Positions 20,743 to 30,348 of a stretch of DNA of 64,000 nucleotides are shown piece after piece. This DNA comes from Pseudoalteromonas xiamenensis (GTDB lineage Bacteria > Pseudomonadota > Gammaproteobacteria > Enterobacterales > Alteromonadaceae), in the NCBI RefSeq assembly GCF_030994125.1, contig NZ_CP099917.1, positions 2,176,001-2,240,000 of the forward strand. The letters are read 5' to 3'. Each line of letters begins with the position of its first letter. Position 1 is the stretch's first letter. The notes beneath the pieces are model-generated. The model worked only from the letters and a program-made list of their open reading frames with translations, was not told the DNA's origin and did not search any database. Both the position numbers and the translations under genes were made by a program.

Positions 20743-21210
20743 CTATAAGGTATGTAGCACATCGGCAAGTGAAGGAGCCCAAGCTTCTGCGGTATCTTCC
20801 GGTAAGGATTGATCCAATACGTTAATGTAAAGAGCTGGCAGTAATTGCGTTGCACCTTTATTGAGTAGTAGCTGTGCGACATTTTTTGCTGCGAAATTAA
20901 AGGTATCGTAGCTTGAATCACCAATTCCTATCACTGCAAATTGAATAGCAGTAAGATCCACAGTGTTATTTAGCCGTTCAATAAAAGGCAATAAATTGTC
21001 AGGATAATCGCCTGCACCGTAAGTTGATGTCACGATAAGCCATGTTGAATGAACAAGGTCATTAAACTCAGGCTGTAAATGCAAAGTCACATCAAACCCT
21101 TGATCTACCAGAACTTGCTGTACTTGTTCTGCTACATATTCGGCCGATCCCATTTGGCTACCAACAATGATCTCGAGGTTCTGCATCTGTTCATTACATG
21201 AAAAATTCAA
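20743..21210 (-). CDS. mioC: Flavodoxin-like protein MioC
   Basis: A 155-residue flavodoxin-fold protein. The FMN phosphate loop is GSQMGSAEYVAEQ, followed by TSTYGAGDYPDNL and the GIGDSSYDTFNFAAKN segment. It transcribes toward oriC, the arrangement in which mioC transcription may influence initiation in E. coli. The length is close to E. coli MioC (147). Confidence 0.93.
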   Translation of the reverse strand: MNFSCNEQMQNLEIIVGSQMGSAEYVAEQVQQVLVDQGFDVTLHLQPEFNDLVHSTWLIVTSTYGAGDYPDNLLPFIERLNNTVDLTAIQFAVIGIGDSSYDTFNFAAKNVAQLLLNKGATQLLPALYINVLDQSLPEDTAEAWAPSLADVLHTL

Positions 21211-21300
21211 TGCGGCGATTTTACCGTGCTTTTACCTAGAACAAAAGTGATCAACGGATTGTTGATAAAGCCATTTCGCGATAAAACTAGGCTAAATGGC

Positions 21301-21347
21301 AAATATAATAAATAACTACCTGATTTTGTTTGTTATTTATTATATTT
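21301..21347. repeat. Perfect 16-bp AT-rich inverted repeat
   Basis: The left arm AAATATAATAAATAAC (21301-21316) and right arm GTTATTTATTATATTT (21332-21347) are exact reverse complements, with a 15-base loop. The stem is nearly all A/T, so it is not a standard terminator. It lies about 90 bases upstream of mioC. Confidence 0.85.
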
Positions 21348-21854
21348 ATAGTTGCGTAACAAAGTGATCTAATTGTGGATAAGCAGGGAGATAAATGCGT
21401 AAAACAGGAATGTTGGCTCTAACATTTCGATTAAAATTCGCCATAAATAGCGGTGTTTTTGATCGAAATATACCGTAATGGTCAGCTGTGGAAGAAAGTC
21501 TGTGGATAGTGGCAAAAACCACATAAATAGGTCTCTAGAAATGGATCCTAAAAAGATGATCAATATAAGAAAAAAATCTAAAAAAATGGATTGAATGGTA
21601 AAAAAGAGAACATCTGCGAGCGTAGAATCGCTTTTTGTGGTTCAAATCGCGCACAATTTGACCGAGTCAAAGTGCTAAACATGGGTGTTATTGAGATCAT
21701 TTTGTGCGAAGAAGAATTACGAGTGACACGTTACGAGTCATTTTTACGTCTTCGGAAGTTGAGGTTGTGGTGAATTCAGGCGTGAATGTATAGGCTGCAG
21801 AGCTTGCATCTGTCTTTTTTTGAACTTGGAAATAGGTAGAGTGAGTGAAGCAAG

Positions 21855-21880
21855 CTGAGTTGGCTGAACTGCCAACTCAG
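21855..21880 (-). terminator. Hairpin downstream of mnmE
   Basis: Ten-base arms CTGAGTTGGC and GCCAACTCAG with a 6-base loop lie 12 bases past the mnmE stop. No T-run follows, so its efficiency as an intrinsic terminator is uncertain. Confidence 0.55.
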
Positions 21881-21891
21881 TGAACTTGGGC

Positions 21892-23256
21892 TTATTTGCC
21901 GATACAAAAAGAGCTGAAAATCTTGCCAAGTAAATCATCCGAACTGAATTCTCCAGTGATCTCGTTAAGATATTGTTGAGTGAGACGCAGCTCTTCGGCC
22001 AAAATTTCTCCCGCGATATGCATTTCCAGTTGATCTCGACCAATCTCAAGATGCTCCGCTGCACGTTCAAGCGCGTCTAGGTGGCGACGACGAGCCATAA
22101 AACCACCTTCTGTTGCGCCTTGGAAACCAATACAACGTTTTAAATGGTCGCGAAGAAGGTCAATGCCTAACTCATCTTTGGCACTTAAACGCAGTACTGG
22201 GTGGTGACCCTGCTGGCACAATCCTGCTTGTTCATCACTGAGATCTATTTTATTGCGTACGACGGTTACAGCCATTCCTTGTGGTAATTTAGCCATGAAA
22301 TCTGGCCAAATTTTGGTGGGATCGCTTTCGCGGGTTTCGAGCCCATCAACCATAAAGAGAACATGGTCCGCACCACGGATCTCATCCCAAGCACGTTCAA
22401 TCCCGATTTGCTCCACTTTATCTGGGCTTTCACGAAGACCAGCTGTATCAATGATATGCAGCGGCATGCCATCAATATGGATGTGTTCACGTAATACGTC
22501 ACGAGTTGTACCCGCAATATCAGTGACAATGGCGGCTTCGCGGCCAGCTAGAGCATTAAGTAGGCTTGATTTTCCCGCATTTGGTCGACCTGCAATAACC
22601 ACTTTCATGCCTTCGCGCATTATCGCGCCTTGCTTAGCTTGAACGCGGACTTCACTCAACTGATCGATGATTTTGTTGAGATCGTTAGCTACTTTGCCAT
22701 CCGAAAGAAAATCGATTTCTTCATCTGGGAAATCAATTGCGGCCTCAACGTACATACGTAAGTGGATCACTTGCTCCACCAGCGTATGGATGTGTTTTGA
22801 AAAGTTGCCTTGCATAGAATGAAGTGCACTTTTTGCCGCCTGTTCGCTGGTCGCATTAATTAAATCCGCAATTGCTTCAGCTTGTGTTAAATCCAGCTTA
22901 TCGTTTAAAAAGGCACGCTCAGAGAATTCACCAGGGTTTGCTAGCCGTACGCCGTCTAATTGACTAATTTCGCGCAGCAGCATATCCATCACGACAGGAC
23001 CTCCATGGCCTTGCAATTCTAGTACATCTTCACCTGTAAATGAGTTTGGACCCTGAAAGAACAAGGCAATACCTTGATCGAGTTGTTCTCCCGCGAGGGT
23101 TTTAAACGGCAGATATTCGGCGTATCGCGTTTTAGGGCACTTGCCCAAAATGTGCTCAGCAACCTGTTTTGCAAGCTGTCCAGATACTCGAATAATGCCA
23201 ACGCCACCGCGACCGGGTGCGGTAGCCTGAGCGGCTATGGTGTCTTGTGCGATCAT
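21892..23256 (-). CDS. mnmE: tRNA modification GTPase MnmE
   Basis: A 454-residue GTPase (TrmE, E. coli 454), partner of MnmG in wobble uridine modification. The N-terminal formyl-THF domain begins [22 protein letters not shown]. The G domain has [14 protein letters not shown], the DIAGTTRD switch, DTAGLRE and NKID. It ends with the invariant C-terminal CIGK. Confidence 0.99.
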   Translation of the reverse strand: MIAQDTIAAQATAPGRGGVGIIRVSGQLAKQVAEHILGKCPKTRYAEYLPFKTLAGEQLDQGIALFFQGPNSFTGEDVLELQGHGGPVVMDMLLREISQLDGVRLANPGEFSERAFLNDKLDLTQAEAIADLINATSEQAAKSALHSMQGNFSKHIHTLVEQVIHLRMYVEAAIDFPDEEIDFLSDGKVANDLNKIIDQLSEVRVQAKQGAIMREGMKVVIAGRPNAGKSSLLNALAGREAAIVTDIAGTTRDVLREHIHIDGMPLHIIDTAGLRESPDKVEQIGIERAWDEIRGADHVLFMVDGLETRESDPTKIWPDFMAKLPQGMAVTVVRNKIDLSDEQAGLCQQGHHPVLRLSAKDELGIDLLRDHLKRCIGFQGATEGGFMARRRHLDALERAAEHLEIGRDQLEMHIAGEILAEELRLTQQYLNEITGEFSSDDLLGKIFSSFCIGK

Positions 23257-23383
23257 GACGACTCTTTGACTGACGGTTTAATAAGCTTAATTGTACAGCA
23301 ATCGAGATTTGTCAGGTATAGTAAGTGGACAATATCTACATCTTGTTCCGCTGTTTAATACTTGTTTAAGGACAATTCTTCCT

Positions 23384-25552
23384 GTGTTGTATTTTCGTCA
23401 GTATCGCTTCGATTTAGCCTCGTTAAGTTTGTACAGGGAGGAAGAGCAGATAGCTTTGCGGCCTAAGGTTGCGCAATTGTTGAGTTACTTTCTGACGCAT
23501 CCCAACCAAACGGTGACGCGCGAGGCGTTATTATCGGCCTTATGGCAACATGGTGAATTTCGCGAAGCCGCGCTGACGCAAAGCATAACGGAGCTGCGTC
23601 AGGCGTTAAACGACAGCGCACAGCAACCTATTTTCATCAAAACGGTGCCTCAACAAGGCTATCATTGGATTTGTCCCGTCGAAAACCGAATTAAGCGTCG
23701 AGTAGATCTTTTGAATAAAGCAAAATGGGCGTCCATTTTGATGGTGCTATTCATCGTCGGTGGGGTGGGTGTGAAAACGCTTTTTACCGAAGAACAGATA
23801 CCCTATCAGTCGGTCAATAAAAGGCGGCTGATCATTTTTCCTCTACAAAATGAGACTGGAGTTGACGCGAATACGTGGTGGGGTTACGCCCTAGAAGCGT
23901 CATTGCGAGAACAATTGCACGACCAGTTTCAATTGATGCCCAAAAGCCAAAACGCCGAATTCGAAACAGAAAAGAATACTGATAAGCTCACACTTAAGCT
24001 TAAACCCATGCAGCAGCGCTTTGTCTTGGAAGCTCATTATGGAAACCAAACGCTGCAATTGGTCGTTGAGCAACTAGACGAGCAATTTCCGAGTGTTGCT
24101 AATCAGTTAATTATCCAATTAAAAATGCGCAAGCAGCCTAACGATAACACTGATACACCACAAAACCAGGGCATGAGTGATTATTATCGAGGCGTGCAGG
24201 CTCTGATGGAACACGGTCCGAAACTCGCGAAAGCGTATTTCGACGCAGCATTATTGCAAATGCCAGACCATCTACCGAGCCAACTAGAGCTGGCTCAGTT
24301 GAGTTGGCAATTGGGCGAGATAGAGGAAGCGGAACGACGCTTTGCAGAGATTTCACTGACTTCAGCAAAAGTAGCCACCCAAGCGCGTTTTCATCTCTAT
24401 TATGGTGAGTTTTATAAGGCACAAGGACAATTTACTAAGGCGTTGAGTCAAGCAGATCAAGCCTTATTGTCAGCGCAGCGAAGCCAGCAAGTTGAATTGA
24501 TCGCGATGGCCTATCAACTGCAAGCCGACTTGTATTGGACGCTACAACGGTGGGAAGCATATCAGCGCGCGATGAACGCAGCACACACGCTCATTGGGAG
24601 CCGTTCTTTTGCCTTTAGCGAAGCGCAGCGCAGCTTTTATTTAGCCAATCCACCCGCAGCAGGTCCAATGGAAAAAACCTTGCTGAATTTGCAAAAGAGT
24701 AGACCGGTATTAGAGCAAGCCATTGCGTATTATCAGCAAACGGGTCAAACAATGAGTTTAATCCAGGCGCTTTTTGCGTATGGACAAAATTACTTAGTAC
24801 CAGTGGCTATTACGGAACCAAGCTTATTGCGCGCATTGACACTTGCAAAGCAAGGTGGCTATGAATTCTTGGAACAACAAATTTTGTCGTATCTTGGCTT
24901 TTACTATATCCAGCTGCACCAAGGTCAAACGGCCCTTCAGTATCTAACGCAAAAGCCTATTGATAAGCGTTTTTTACCCAATTACGAGCAACGACATCTT
25001 TTGATTGCCATGGCCTATATGGACATGGCATTACAAAGTGGGGATACGGAAGCGCTGCAGCAGGCAATAACTGCTTATCAAACGTTGCTGGACAGTGATT
25101 ATCTGTCTCCCGTGACACGCGCGAATGTGAAATTATTATATGCGTGGACTTGGCTAAAAGCGGGAAATATCTCCGCGGCAGAACAGTTAACACAGCAGGC
25201 ATTTGAGGCGTATCAACAGCTCCAATTAGGTGAAGTAGAAATCTATGCACAGTACACACAAATGTATATACATCTATTAAAAAATGAACCAGAACAGGCT
25301 ATTTTGCTGATGCCGGCACACAGCCAATCGCAATTGGTGTTGTTGTATGGAGCGGTCGCGGCCCAAATGAATCATGAAGAAGAATTAAAGAAACAGTTGG
25401 TCGCTCAGCTTGCGGATCTGAGAAATAGTGCATTGCTGATAACTCAACTTCAACAGTTAGAACAGCAAAGTGCGGCAACACCGAGTGTGATCTCGGGGCT
25501 TATTGACGCACCTTACAGTGTATATTGCCAAAGCAAATGGACTATTAACTAG
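23384..25552 (+). CDS. CadC-like membrane transcriptional regulator with periplasmic TPR-type repeats
   Basis: A 722-residue protein from the GTG at 23384, chosen because AAGGA lies about 11 bases upstream and the first beta strand (LYFRQYRFDLAS) starts right there; an in-frame ATG at 23291 would add 31 unlikely residues. It has a winged helix at about 5-98 (LRPKVAQLLSYFLTHPNQTVTREALLSALW, ITELRQALND, IKTVPQQGYHW), one membrane helix at about 115-131, and a large periplasmic part of helical pairs resembling TPRs (AKAYFDAALLQMPDHLPSQLELAQL). Divergent from mnmE, its stop codon overlaps that of the convergent redox gene. Target genes are unknown; the adjacent DsbD-like operon is a candidate. 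Confidence 0.82.
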   Translation: MLYFRQYRFDLASLSLYREEEQIALRPKVAQLLSYFLTHPNQTVTREALLSALWQHGEFREAALTQSITELRQALNDSAQQPIFIKTVPQQGYHWICPVENRIKRRVDLLNKAKWASILMVLFIVGGVGVKTLFTEEQIPYQSVNKRRLIIFPLQNETGVDANTWWGYALEASLREQLHDQFQLMPKSQNAEFETEKNTDKLTLKLKPMQQRFVLEAHYGNQTLQLVVEQLDEQFPSVANQLIIQLKMRKQPNDNTDTPQNQGMSDYYRGVQALMEHGPKLAKAYFDAALLQMPDHLPSQLELAQLSWQLGEIEEAERRFAEISLTSAKVATQARFHLYYGEFYKAQGQFTKALSQADQALLSAQRSQQVELIAMAYQLQADLYWTLQRWEAYQRAMNAAHTLIGSRSFAFSEAQRSFYLANPPAAGPMEKTLLNLQKSRPVLEQAIAYYQQTGQTMSLIQALFAYGQNYLVPVAITEPSLLRALTLAKQGGYEFLEQQILSYLGFYYIQLHQGQTALQYLTQKPIDKRFLPNYEQRHLLIAMAYMDMALQSGDTEALQQAITAYQTLLDSDYLSPVTRANVKLLYAWTWLKAGNISAAEQLTQQAFEAYQQLQLGEVEIYAQYTQMYIHLLKNEPEQAILLMPAHSQSQLVLLYGAVAAQMNHEEELKKQLVAQLADLRNSALLITQLQQLEQQSAATPSVISGLIDAPYSVYCQSKWTIN

Positions 25553-26298
25553 TGAAATAGCGCAGGTAGCGTTGGCATTTTATTTCCTCGGTATATCACT
25601 TGACCTTGTTGGTTTTGTACGAGCCAATAAGGCAATTCATGAACATCAAACTGACGAAATACCTCATTGTGATGATCGAACACAATTTCCTGTTGCACTT
25701 GGAAGCGTTGTTGGTAATCAAAGGCATTTTGGATATCAACGTAAAACGGTTTAATGATGGTAATAACCGGGTAGATAGAGGCAAATGCCAATTCGTTGTT
25801 TTGCTTTACGCGCATTTCGCAGTTCGGCAAGTGATGGAATGGGCATAGGCTGTCACTGAGAAATAGCACACGGTATTTGGTATCAATGTGGTTGATAGCG
25901 AACGACTTACCTGACAGCGTTTGTAGTGGTTTTTTCTCCTCCAGATGAGGAGATGCAAGGGGTGATATTAATGCTTCTCGCTTTACCACCTTGCCATCTT
26001 CAACAATGACGCGATAGGGCGTTTGTCGAACACCAAATGTACGCATAAGTTGATTGTGGTTATCGATATTGAGCGTTGCGTAATCGGGATAGGTAACTTT
26101 AAATTGCTGGAGACTAGCTGCATCAATATTGAGATCGGGTTGCAAAAAGATTCGCGGTGCTAGAGGGGCTGGTAATGTGGTCGGTTGTTCATACTCATCC
26201 CAAATATTAATAAATACATACTCTTTCGTTTGTGCATTGACGATTGCCGATTTAAATACGCATAACACGATGATGAGTAGGGCGTGTCTTAGTAACAT
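25549..26298 (-). CDS. Periplasmic protein with two thioredoxin-like folds lacking CXXC
   Basis: A 249-residue protein with signal peptide MLLRHALLIIVLCVFKSAIVNA. Two tandem halves each resemble a thioredoxin fold. The first has VFINIWDEYEQP where the active site should be and a cis-Pro motif VRQTPYRVIVEDGKVV. The second has LFLSDSLCPFHHLPNCE and HELPYWLVQNQQGQVIYRG. Neither half holds a CXXC pair; only two Cys spaced eight residues apart occur in the second. Its start overlaps the upstream TlpA-like gene (TAATG). It may be a non-catalytic partner or an unusual disulfide protein of the redox operon. Confidence 0.65.
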   Translation of the reverse strand: MLLRHALLIIVLCVFKSAIVNAQTKEYVFINIWDEYEQPTTLPAPLAPRIFLQPDLNIDAASLQQFKVTYPDYATLNIDNHNQLMRTFGVRQTPYRVIVEDGKVVKREALISPLASPHLEEKKPLQTLSGKSFAINHIDTKYRVLFLSDSLCPFHHLPNCEMRVKQNNELAFASIYPVITIIKPFYVDIQNAFDYQQRFQVQQEIVFDHHNEVFRQFDVHELPYWLVQNQQGQVIYRGNKMPTLPALFH

Positions 26299-26756
26299 TA
26301 GTTACCTCCTTGGTAGGTTTCTAACAAGGTTTTTAATTCGTCGGTAAAAAGTGCACTCCGATAAATTTCCTGCCCATGTTCGTCGATTAAGATATGCTGT
26401 GGGGTACCGAGTACTTTGAATTGTTGTGTGATTTCTCCACTGACATCGAATACGGTTGGAAATTGATATTGGTGTTTTTGCAAAAACGCGCGTACACCTC
26501 GCTCGGATTGATTAAAGCCTATATTGACGGCGACAACTTGATATCCTCCCTTTGCTTGTTCATAACTACGTTCTAATAACGGCATTTCTTCGATACAGTA
26601 AGAACACCAAGTCGCCCAGAATTTAAGGTAAGTCACTTTGCCCAAGCTTTTGATAGTTTGACTATCAAGAGTTTGTGCATTTAGCGGTGCATACTCTTTT
26701 GCCATCAATGAACAACTGAGTAAGGTGATCAGTAAAAGTAATGGTGATCGTTTCAT
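26298..26756 (-). CDS. TlpA/ResA-like periplasmic thioredoxin
   Basis: A 152-residue exported thioredoxin. The start is set at MKRSPLLLLITLLSC, with AGGAGG 5 bases upstream; the longer frame adds 36 non-signal residues that overlap the next gene. The active site is FWATWCSYCIEEMP (CXXC) and the cis-Pro motif is VLGTPQHILIDEHGQEI. The N-terminus could be a signal peptide or a lipobox (LLSCS). It probably receives electrons from the CcdA-like membrane protein encoded just upstream. Confidence 0.9.
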   Translation of the reverse strand: MKRSPLLLLITLLSCSLMAKEYAPLNAQTLDSQTIKSLGKVTYLKFWATWCSYCIEEMPLLERSYEQAKGGYQVVAVNIGFNQSERGVRAFLQKHQYQFPTVFDVSGEITQQFKVLGTPQHILIDEHGQEIYRSALFTDELKTLLETYQGGN

Positions 26757-26773
26757 AAATCCTCCTGTGGAAA

Positions 26774-27445
26774 TTAAAGCCAGCTTTTGCCCGCTTGAAT
26801 AAGAAAATATTGCGCCATCGCCAAAAGCAGCAGTGCAGTTAGGGTGGTGATGTGCTTTAACCAAGGGCCCGATTTGGGCAATTTAGCGATAAATCGCGTA
26901 CTCAAGCCGGCAATAAGCAGTAAGCTGCTCATGCCAAGGGCAAAACTAAAAAGCAACGCTGCGCCGAGTATTGGCTGTTGTGCATTGGCGACATAGAGCA
27001 ACAAACCACCTAAGACGGGGGAAGTGCAAGGTGCTGCAACTAAAGCGCTGGCCATACCCATCAACAATGGAGCAGAGTGTGTGTTCGATATGGTAGAAGG
27101 AAGCGCCGGTAAGGTGAGAAATCCTTTAGTGACTGCGGCAAAATACAGTAGTACGTTGGCAAAAACGAGTAGTACCCATGGGTTTGTTGCAACTTGACCA
27201 AATAGGCTGCCTGTCCATGCTGCGATGAAGCCAAGCGCTGCGTATATGGCTGCGAAGCCTAAGCAGTAAACAAAGGGCGCAAATCGTTGATGTCGCTGCT
27301 GCGTGAGTGTCGCTAAGGTAATTGGCAAGATAGGATAAACACACGGGGTAAAGCTTGTTAATACACCGACTAAAAGGGCCAGTGGTAATTGCCACCAACT
27401 GATGGCAGCAGTCGCTAACTTATCCAGTAATAGGGTTTCGATCAT
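26774..27445 (-). CDS. CcdA/DsbD-type membrane thiol-electron transporter
   Basis: A 223-residue membrane protein with about six helices and the two catalytic Cys motifs of the DsbD beta domain: SFTPCVYPILP (after the first helix) and VAAPCTSPVLGG in the symmetric second half. It moves reducing equivalents from cytoplasmic thioredoxin to periplasmic thioredoxin-like proteins, here presumably the two encoded downstream. It lacks the N- and C-terminal soluble domains of full DsbD. Confidence 0.9.
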   Translation of the reverse strand: MIETLLLDKLATAAISWWQLPLALLVGVLTSFTPCVYPILPITLATLTQQRHQRFAPFVYCLGFAAIYAALGFIAAWTGSLFGQVATNPWVLLVFANVLLYFAAVTKGFLTLPALPSTISNTHSAPLLMGMASALVAAPCTSPVLGGLLLYVANAQQPILGAALLFSFALGMSSLLLIAGLSTRFIAKLPKSGPWLKHITTLTALLLLAMAQYFLIQAGKSWL

Positions 27446-27796
27446 AGGTTACTCTTCGCTGTAAATTAATTTACGCCGAGCATGGCCGAGAGTCCCATAA
27501 TTCCCTATCAAAACCACCCCAAATCGGTGTCAAAATTTATCAAACTACTGTTTTATATGGTTATTTTAAGGATGAAAAAAGCTGGTTAGTCTGAATGTGG
27601 TGGCTTTGTTCAGTCAGTTCAGATAGTAAGGTGCTGGTGGAGGTGACTCGGTTTTGCTTGAGCGATAGGGTTGTCTCGACAGCATTAAACAGAAAGATGA
27701 GGTTTAAGAGGCTGAATAAGGATAAGAACAGAATCTTATTTAGAATAAACAAAAACGCCTGCAATAGCGCAGGCGTTTGGTGATTTGCGAACAGGA
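27446..27796. other. Intergenic region upstream of the redox operon, with yidC terminator
   Basis: About 350 bases on the minus strand between yidC and the CcdA-like gene. The yidC terminator is at 27752-27778; the promoter of the redox operon is expected in 27450-27560. I see no further gene. Confidence 0.5.
27752..27778 (-). terminator. Intrinsic terminator of yidC
   Basis: An AAACGCCTGC / GCAGGCGTTT hairpin with a 6-base loop (AATAGC) lies about 19 bases after the yidC stop. The minus-strand side continues into a T-rich run. Confidence 0.85.
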
Positions 27797-29425
27797 CTAG
27801 CCGCGAACTTTCAAGCCTTTTTTCTCCATGCCACGGTAGATGAAAAGCATCTGTGCGATAGAGATAAGGTTTGAAACCAACCAATAGAGTACTAGGCCCG
27901 ATGGGAACCAAAGGAAAAATACCGAGAAAATCACAGGCATCCAAGTCATCATTTTCTGTTGCATTGGATCGGTGACCGTTGTTGGTTGTAACTTTTGCGT
28001 CAAGAACATACTCGCACCAAAAAGAATTGGTAGCACAAAATACGGATCTTTTGACGATAGGTCTGTTAACCACAAACCGAATTCAGCATGACGTAATTCT
28101 GTTGATTCTAAGAAAACGTAGAATAATGCTAAGAAGATAGGCATTTGCAGTAATAATGGGAAACAGCCGCCCATAGGGTTTACTTGCTCTTTGCGATAAA
28201 GCTCCATCATTGCTTGACCAAACTTCTGGCGATCATCACCAAAACGTTCTTTCAACGCTTGCATTTTTGGTTGCAACATACGCATTTTCGCCATCGACGT
28301 ATATTGCGCTTTTGTCAGTGGGTAAAGAAGCGATTTAACAACAATCGTGATGGCAATAATAGATACACCCCAGTTACCGATGACACTATAAAGGAACTTC
28401 AGAAGCGACAGTAACGGTAAAGAGATAAACCATAACCAGCCATAGTCGACGGTTAAATGAAGATCAGGGTGGATAGCTTCTAGCGTCTCCGTGTCTTTTG
28501 GACCCATATAATACTGAGCCGTAAGCGCCGTATTTGCACCAGCGGCAATATTCACTGGATCGGCTTTCACACCAATGATGCCTTGGCCATTACGAACAGC
28601 AGAATAAATTAAGTTGTTGGTTGTTTGATCAGGAACCCATGCACTAACAAAATAGTGTTGGATAAAGGCGATATAGCCACCTTGTGTCGTCTTATTTAGA
28701 TTTGCTTCAGCCATTTTTTTGAAAGAGTATTTTTCATATGGCTCTTCAGCTGTACCGTAAGACGCTCCAAGGTAAGTTTGGTCTACCATGCTACCTTTAT
28801 CTTGTACCGTACGCTTAATTTGCGTATACAGCTGTACTTGAATTGGCGCATCAGTTTGGTTACTTACGTCATAGCGAACGCCAACATCATAGTTATTCGC
28901 TTTAAACGTGAACGTTTTAGTGAACTGTACCCCTTTGTCATCAACAAAGTGTAAAGGGACCACAAGTTCATCACCAGTTAGTGTGTATTCACTTTTGTCC
29001 GATGTATAGACTGGACGACCTTGTGCTGCTGCATCTGGGCCATTTAAACCAACTAGACCACTTTGTGAAACATATTGCTTACCATCAAACTCACCGAGTA
29101 GCAGGTATGGTACATCACTACCGTGCGTTTCCATGTGTTTTAAAAGTTTTGCTTCAACAATGTCACCACCTTTAGTGTCGATTTTCACAGCCAAAACATC
29201 CGTTTTAACCGTGATCACTTGGCGATCAACGTGTGTTGTTTGAGCAGGTAAACCTGTACTAGAGGTTGGTACATCTGCGTTTGAAGCAGTTTGTGACGGT
29301 GATGTCACTGTTTGTGTGGCACTGGTATCAGCTTGTTGCTGGTTGTTTTCTTTTTGCCATTCAGTGAATAGTAAAAAAGAAACAAGCAGTAAACCGATAA
29401 ATAAAAACGTGCGTTGCGATTCCAT
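27797..29425 (-). CDS. yidC: Membrane protein insertase YidC
   Basis: A 542-residue inner-membrane insertase (E. coli 548). The N-terminal signal-anchor is MESQRTFLFIGLLLVSFLLFTEW, followed by a large periplasmic beta-supersandwich domain and then five helices with the conserved hydrophilic groove region (SIIAITIVVKSLLYPLTKAQYTSMAKM) and the C-terminal VLYWLVSNLISIAQ. It is part of rpmH-rnpA-yidD-yidC. Confidence 0.98.
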   Translation of the reverse strand: MESQRTFLFIGLLLVSFLLFTEWQKENNQQQADTSATQTVTSPSQTASNADVPTSSTGLPAQTTHVDRQVITVKTDVLAVKIDTKGGDIVEAKLLKHMETHGSDVPYLLLGEFDGKQYVSQSGLVGLNGPDAAAQGRPVYTSDKSEYTLTGDELVVPLHFVDDKGVQFTKTFTFKANNYDVGVRYDVSNQTDAPIQVQLYTQIKRTVQDKGSMVDQTYLGASYGTAEEPYEKYSFKKMAEANLNKTTQGGYIAFIQHYFVSAWVPDQTTNNLIYSAVRNGQGIIGVKADPVNIAAGANTALTAQYYMGPKDTETLEAIHPDLHLTVDYGWLWFISLPLLSLLKFLYSVIGNWGVSIIAITIVVKSLLYPLTKAQYTSMAKMRMLQPKMQALKERFGDDRQKFGQAMMELYRKEQVNPMGGCFPLLLQMPIFLALFYVFLESTELRHAEFGLWLTDLSSKDPYFVLPILFGASMFLTQKLQPTTVTDPMQQKMMTWMPVIFSVFFLWFPSGLVLYWLVSNLISIAQMLFIYRGMEKKGLKVRG

Positions 29426-29433
29426 AACAGCTC

Positions 29434-29703
29434 TTATTTCTCGTGTTGGTGATTATTTGGCTCAGATTTTCCCGGTACAGGATCATCCCCACCGGGATTT
29501 AAAGGGTGACATTTTAATATGCGTTTCATTGCTAACCAACTCCCTTTTCGCAATCCGTGCAAATTTATCGCAAAAATAGCGTAATGTGAGCATGTCGGAT
29601 TGAATCGACAATGCGGTCCTAGCATCGGACTAATAAAGCGTTGATAACCACGGATCAAGGATAACGCGACGAATTTTAGAATGCGCCGCAATGCATTTAG
29701 CAT
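29434..29703 (-). CDS. yidD: Membrane protein insertion efficiency factor YidD
   Basis: An 89-residue protein with the family signature [20 protein letters not shown] and [28 protein letters not shown], three conserved Cys and an amphipathic N-terminal helix. It assists YidC. The gap to yidC is 8 bases. The 75-base gap to rnpA is longer than the overlap seen in some relatives. Confidence 0.96.
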   Translation of the reverse strand: MLNALRRILKFVALSLIRGYQRFISPMLGPHCRFNPTCSHYAIFAINLHGLRKGSWLAMKRILKCHPLNPGGDDPVPGKSEPNNHQHEK

Positions 29704-29778
29704 GAGGTGAATACGCGATGATTAAAAGGTGAGCTAAGAGTACCGCAATCTGGCTATCATTACCATGATTGTGGATGT

Positions 29779-30207
29779 TTAGCGTTTGTCCTTGCCTTTA
29801 TTCGACTTATTACGTTGGTTGTTACGTGGCGTAAAAGGAGGTGGGGTGTAACCCGGCTGACAACGTTCATTAATCTTGCGCCACAATTTAGTTAATTGCT
29901 TTGTGATTTCTTCGTTGCTCTGCTCATCGATACCTTTTTTAACCATTAATACGATATCAATGTTATCAAGGGAATGACGATTTAAACGGAAGCTTTCACG
30001 CGCTAAACGTTTAATACGATTACGTTGATTCGCTTGCTTTACGTGTTTTTTAGCTACCGTTAAACCAAGGCGAGGCACGTCTTGTTCATTGGGTTTTGCT
30101 AATAAGGTAAAGAAAGGAGTGGCTGCCCTTGCAGGCTCTTGGAAGATTCTGGAGTAATGAGAGGGAGTTAACAAACGTAACTCCCTACCAAAGCTAAAGC
30201 TTTTCAC
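29779..30207 (-). CDS. rnpA: Ribonuclease P protein component
   Basis: A 142-residue protein subunit of RNase P. It has the conserved basic motif QANQRNRIKRLARESFRLN (RNR core) that contacts pre-tRNA leader and RNase P RNA. The C-terminal Pro/Asn/Lys-rich tail is an extension beyond the E. coli protein (119). It starts 6 bases after rpmH. Confidence 0.96.
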   Translation of the reverse strand: MKSFSFGRELRLLTPSHYSRIFQEPARAATPFFTLLAKPNEQDVPRLGLTVAKKHVKQANQRNRIKRLARESFRLNRHSLDNIDIVLMVKKGIDEQSNEEITKQLTKLWRKINERCQPGYTPPPFTPRNNQRNKSNKGKDKR

Positions 30208-30213
30208 TAAGGC

Positions 30214-30348
30214 TTATGCACTTAGTACTTTACGGCCTTTAGCACGACGACGCGCTAAAACTTTACGGCCGTTCTTTGTAGCCATACGAGCACGGAAACC
30301 GTGAGTACGCTTACGCTTTAATACGCTAGGTTGAAAAGTTCTTTTCAT
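30214..30348 (-). CDS. rpmH: 50S ribosomal protein L34
   Basis: A 44-residue ribosomal protein too small for common length cut-offs. It begins [20 protein letters not shown] and ends [12 protein letters not shown]. It is first in the rpmH-rnpA-yidD-yidC operon, divergent from dnaA, as in most bacteria. Confidence 0.98.
   Translation of the reverse strand: MKRTFQPSVLKRKRTHGFRARMATKNGRKVLARRRAKGRKVLSA

Larger units (their letters stand above)
21211..21891. other. Intergenic region between mioC and mnmE
   Basis: About 680 bases without a convincing gene. It contains the perfect AT-rich inverted repeat at 21301-21347, several GATC sites, a TGTGGATAA DnaA-box match near 21373-21381, and a GC-containing hairpin just after mnmE (21855-21880). 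Small frames on both strands here lack RBS and protein-like composition. Confidence 0.5.

Noticed and set aside
21369..21773. Two small frames on opposite strands between mioC and mnmE
   Set aside because: No Shine-Dalgarno and no protein-like composition; they sit in origin-proximal AT-rich DNA.
27561..28073. A long minus-strand frame overlapping the end of yidC
   Set aside because: It is a shadow of yidC and its terminator in another frame. The Leu/Phe/Ser-rich tail reflects AT-rich intergenic sequence.
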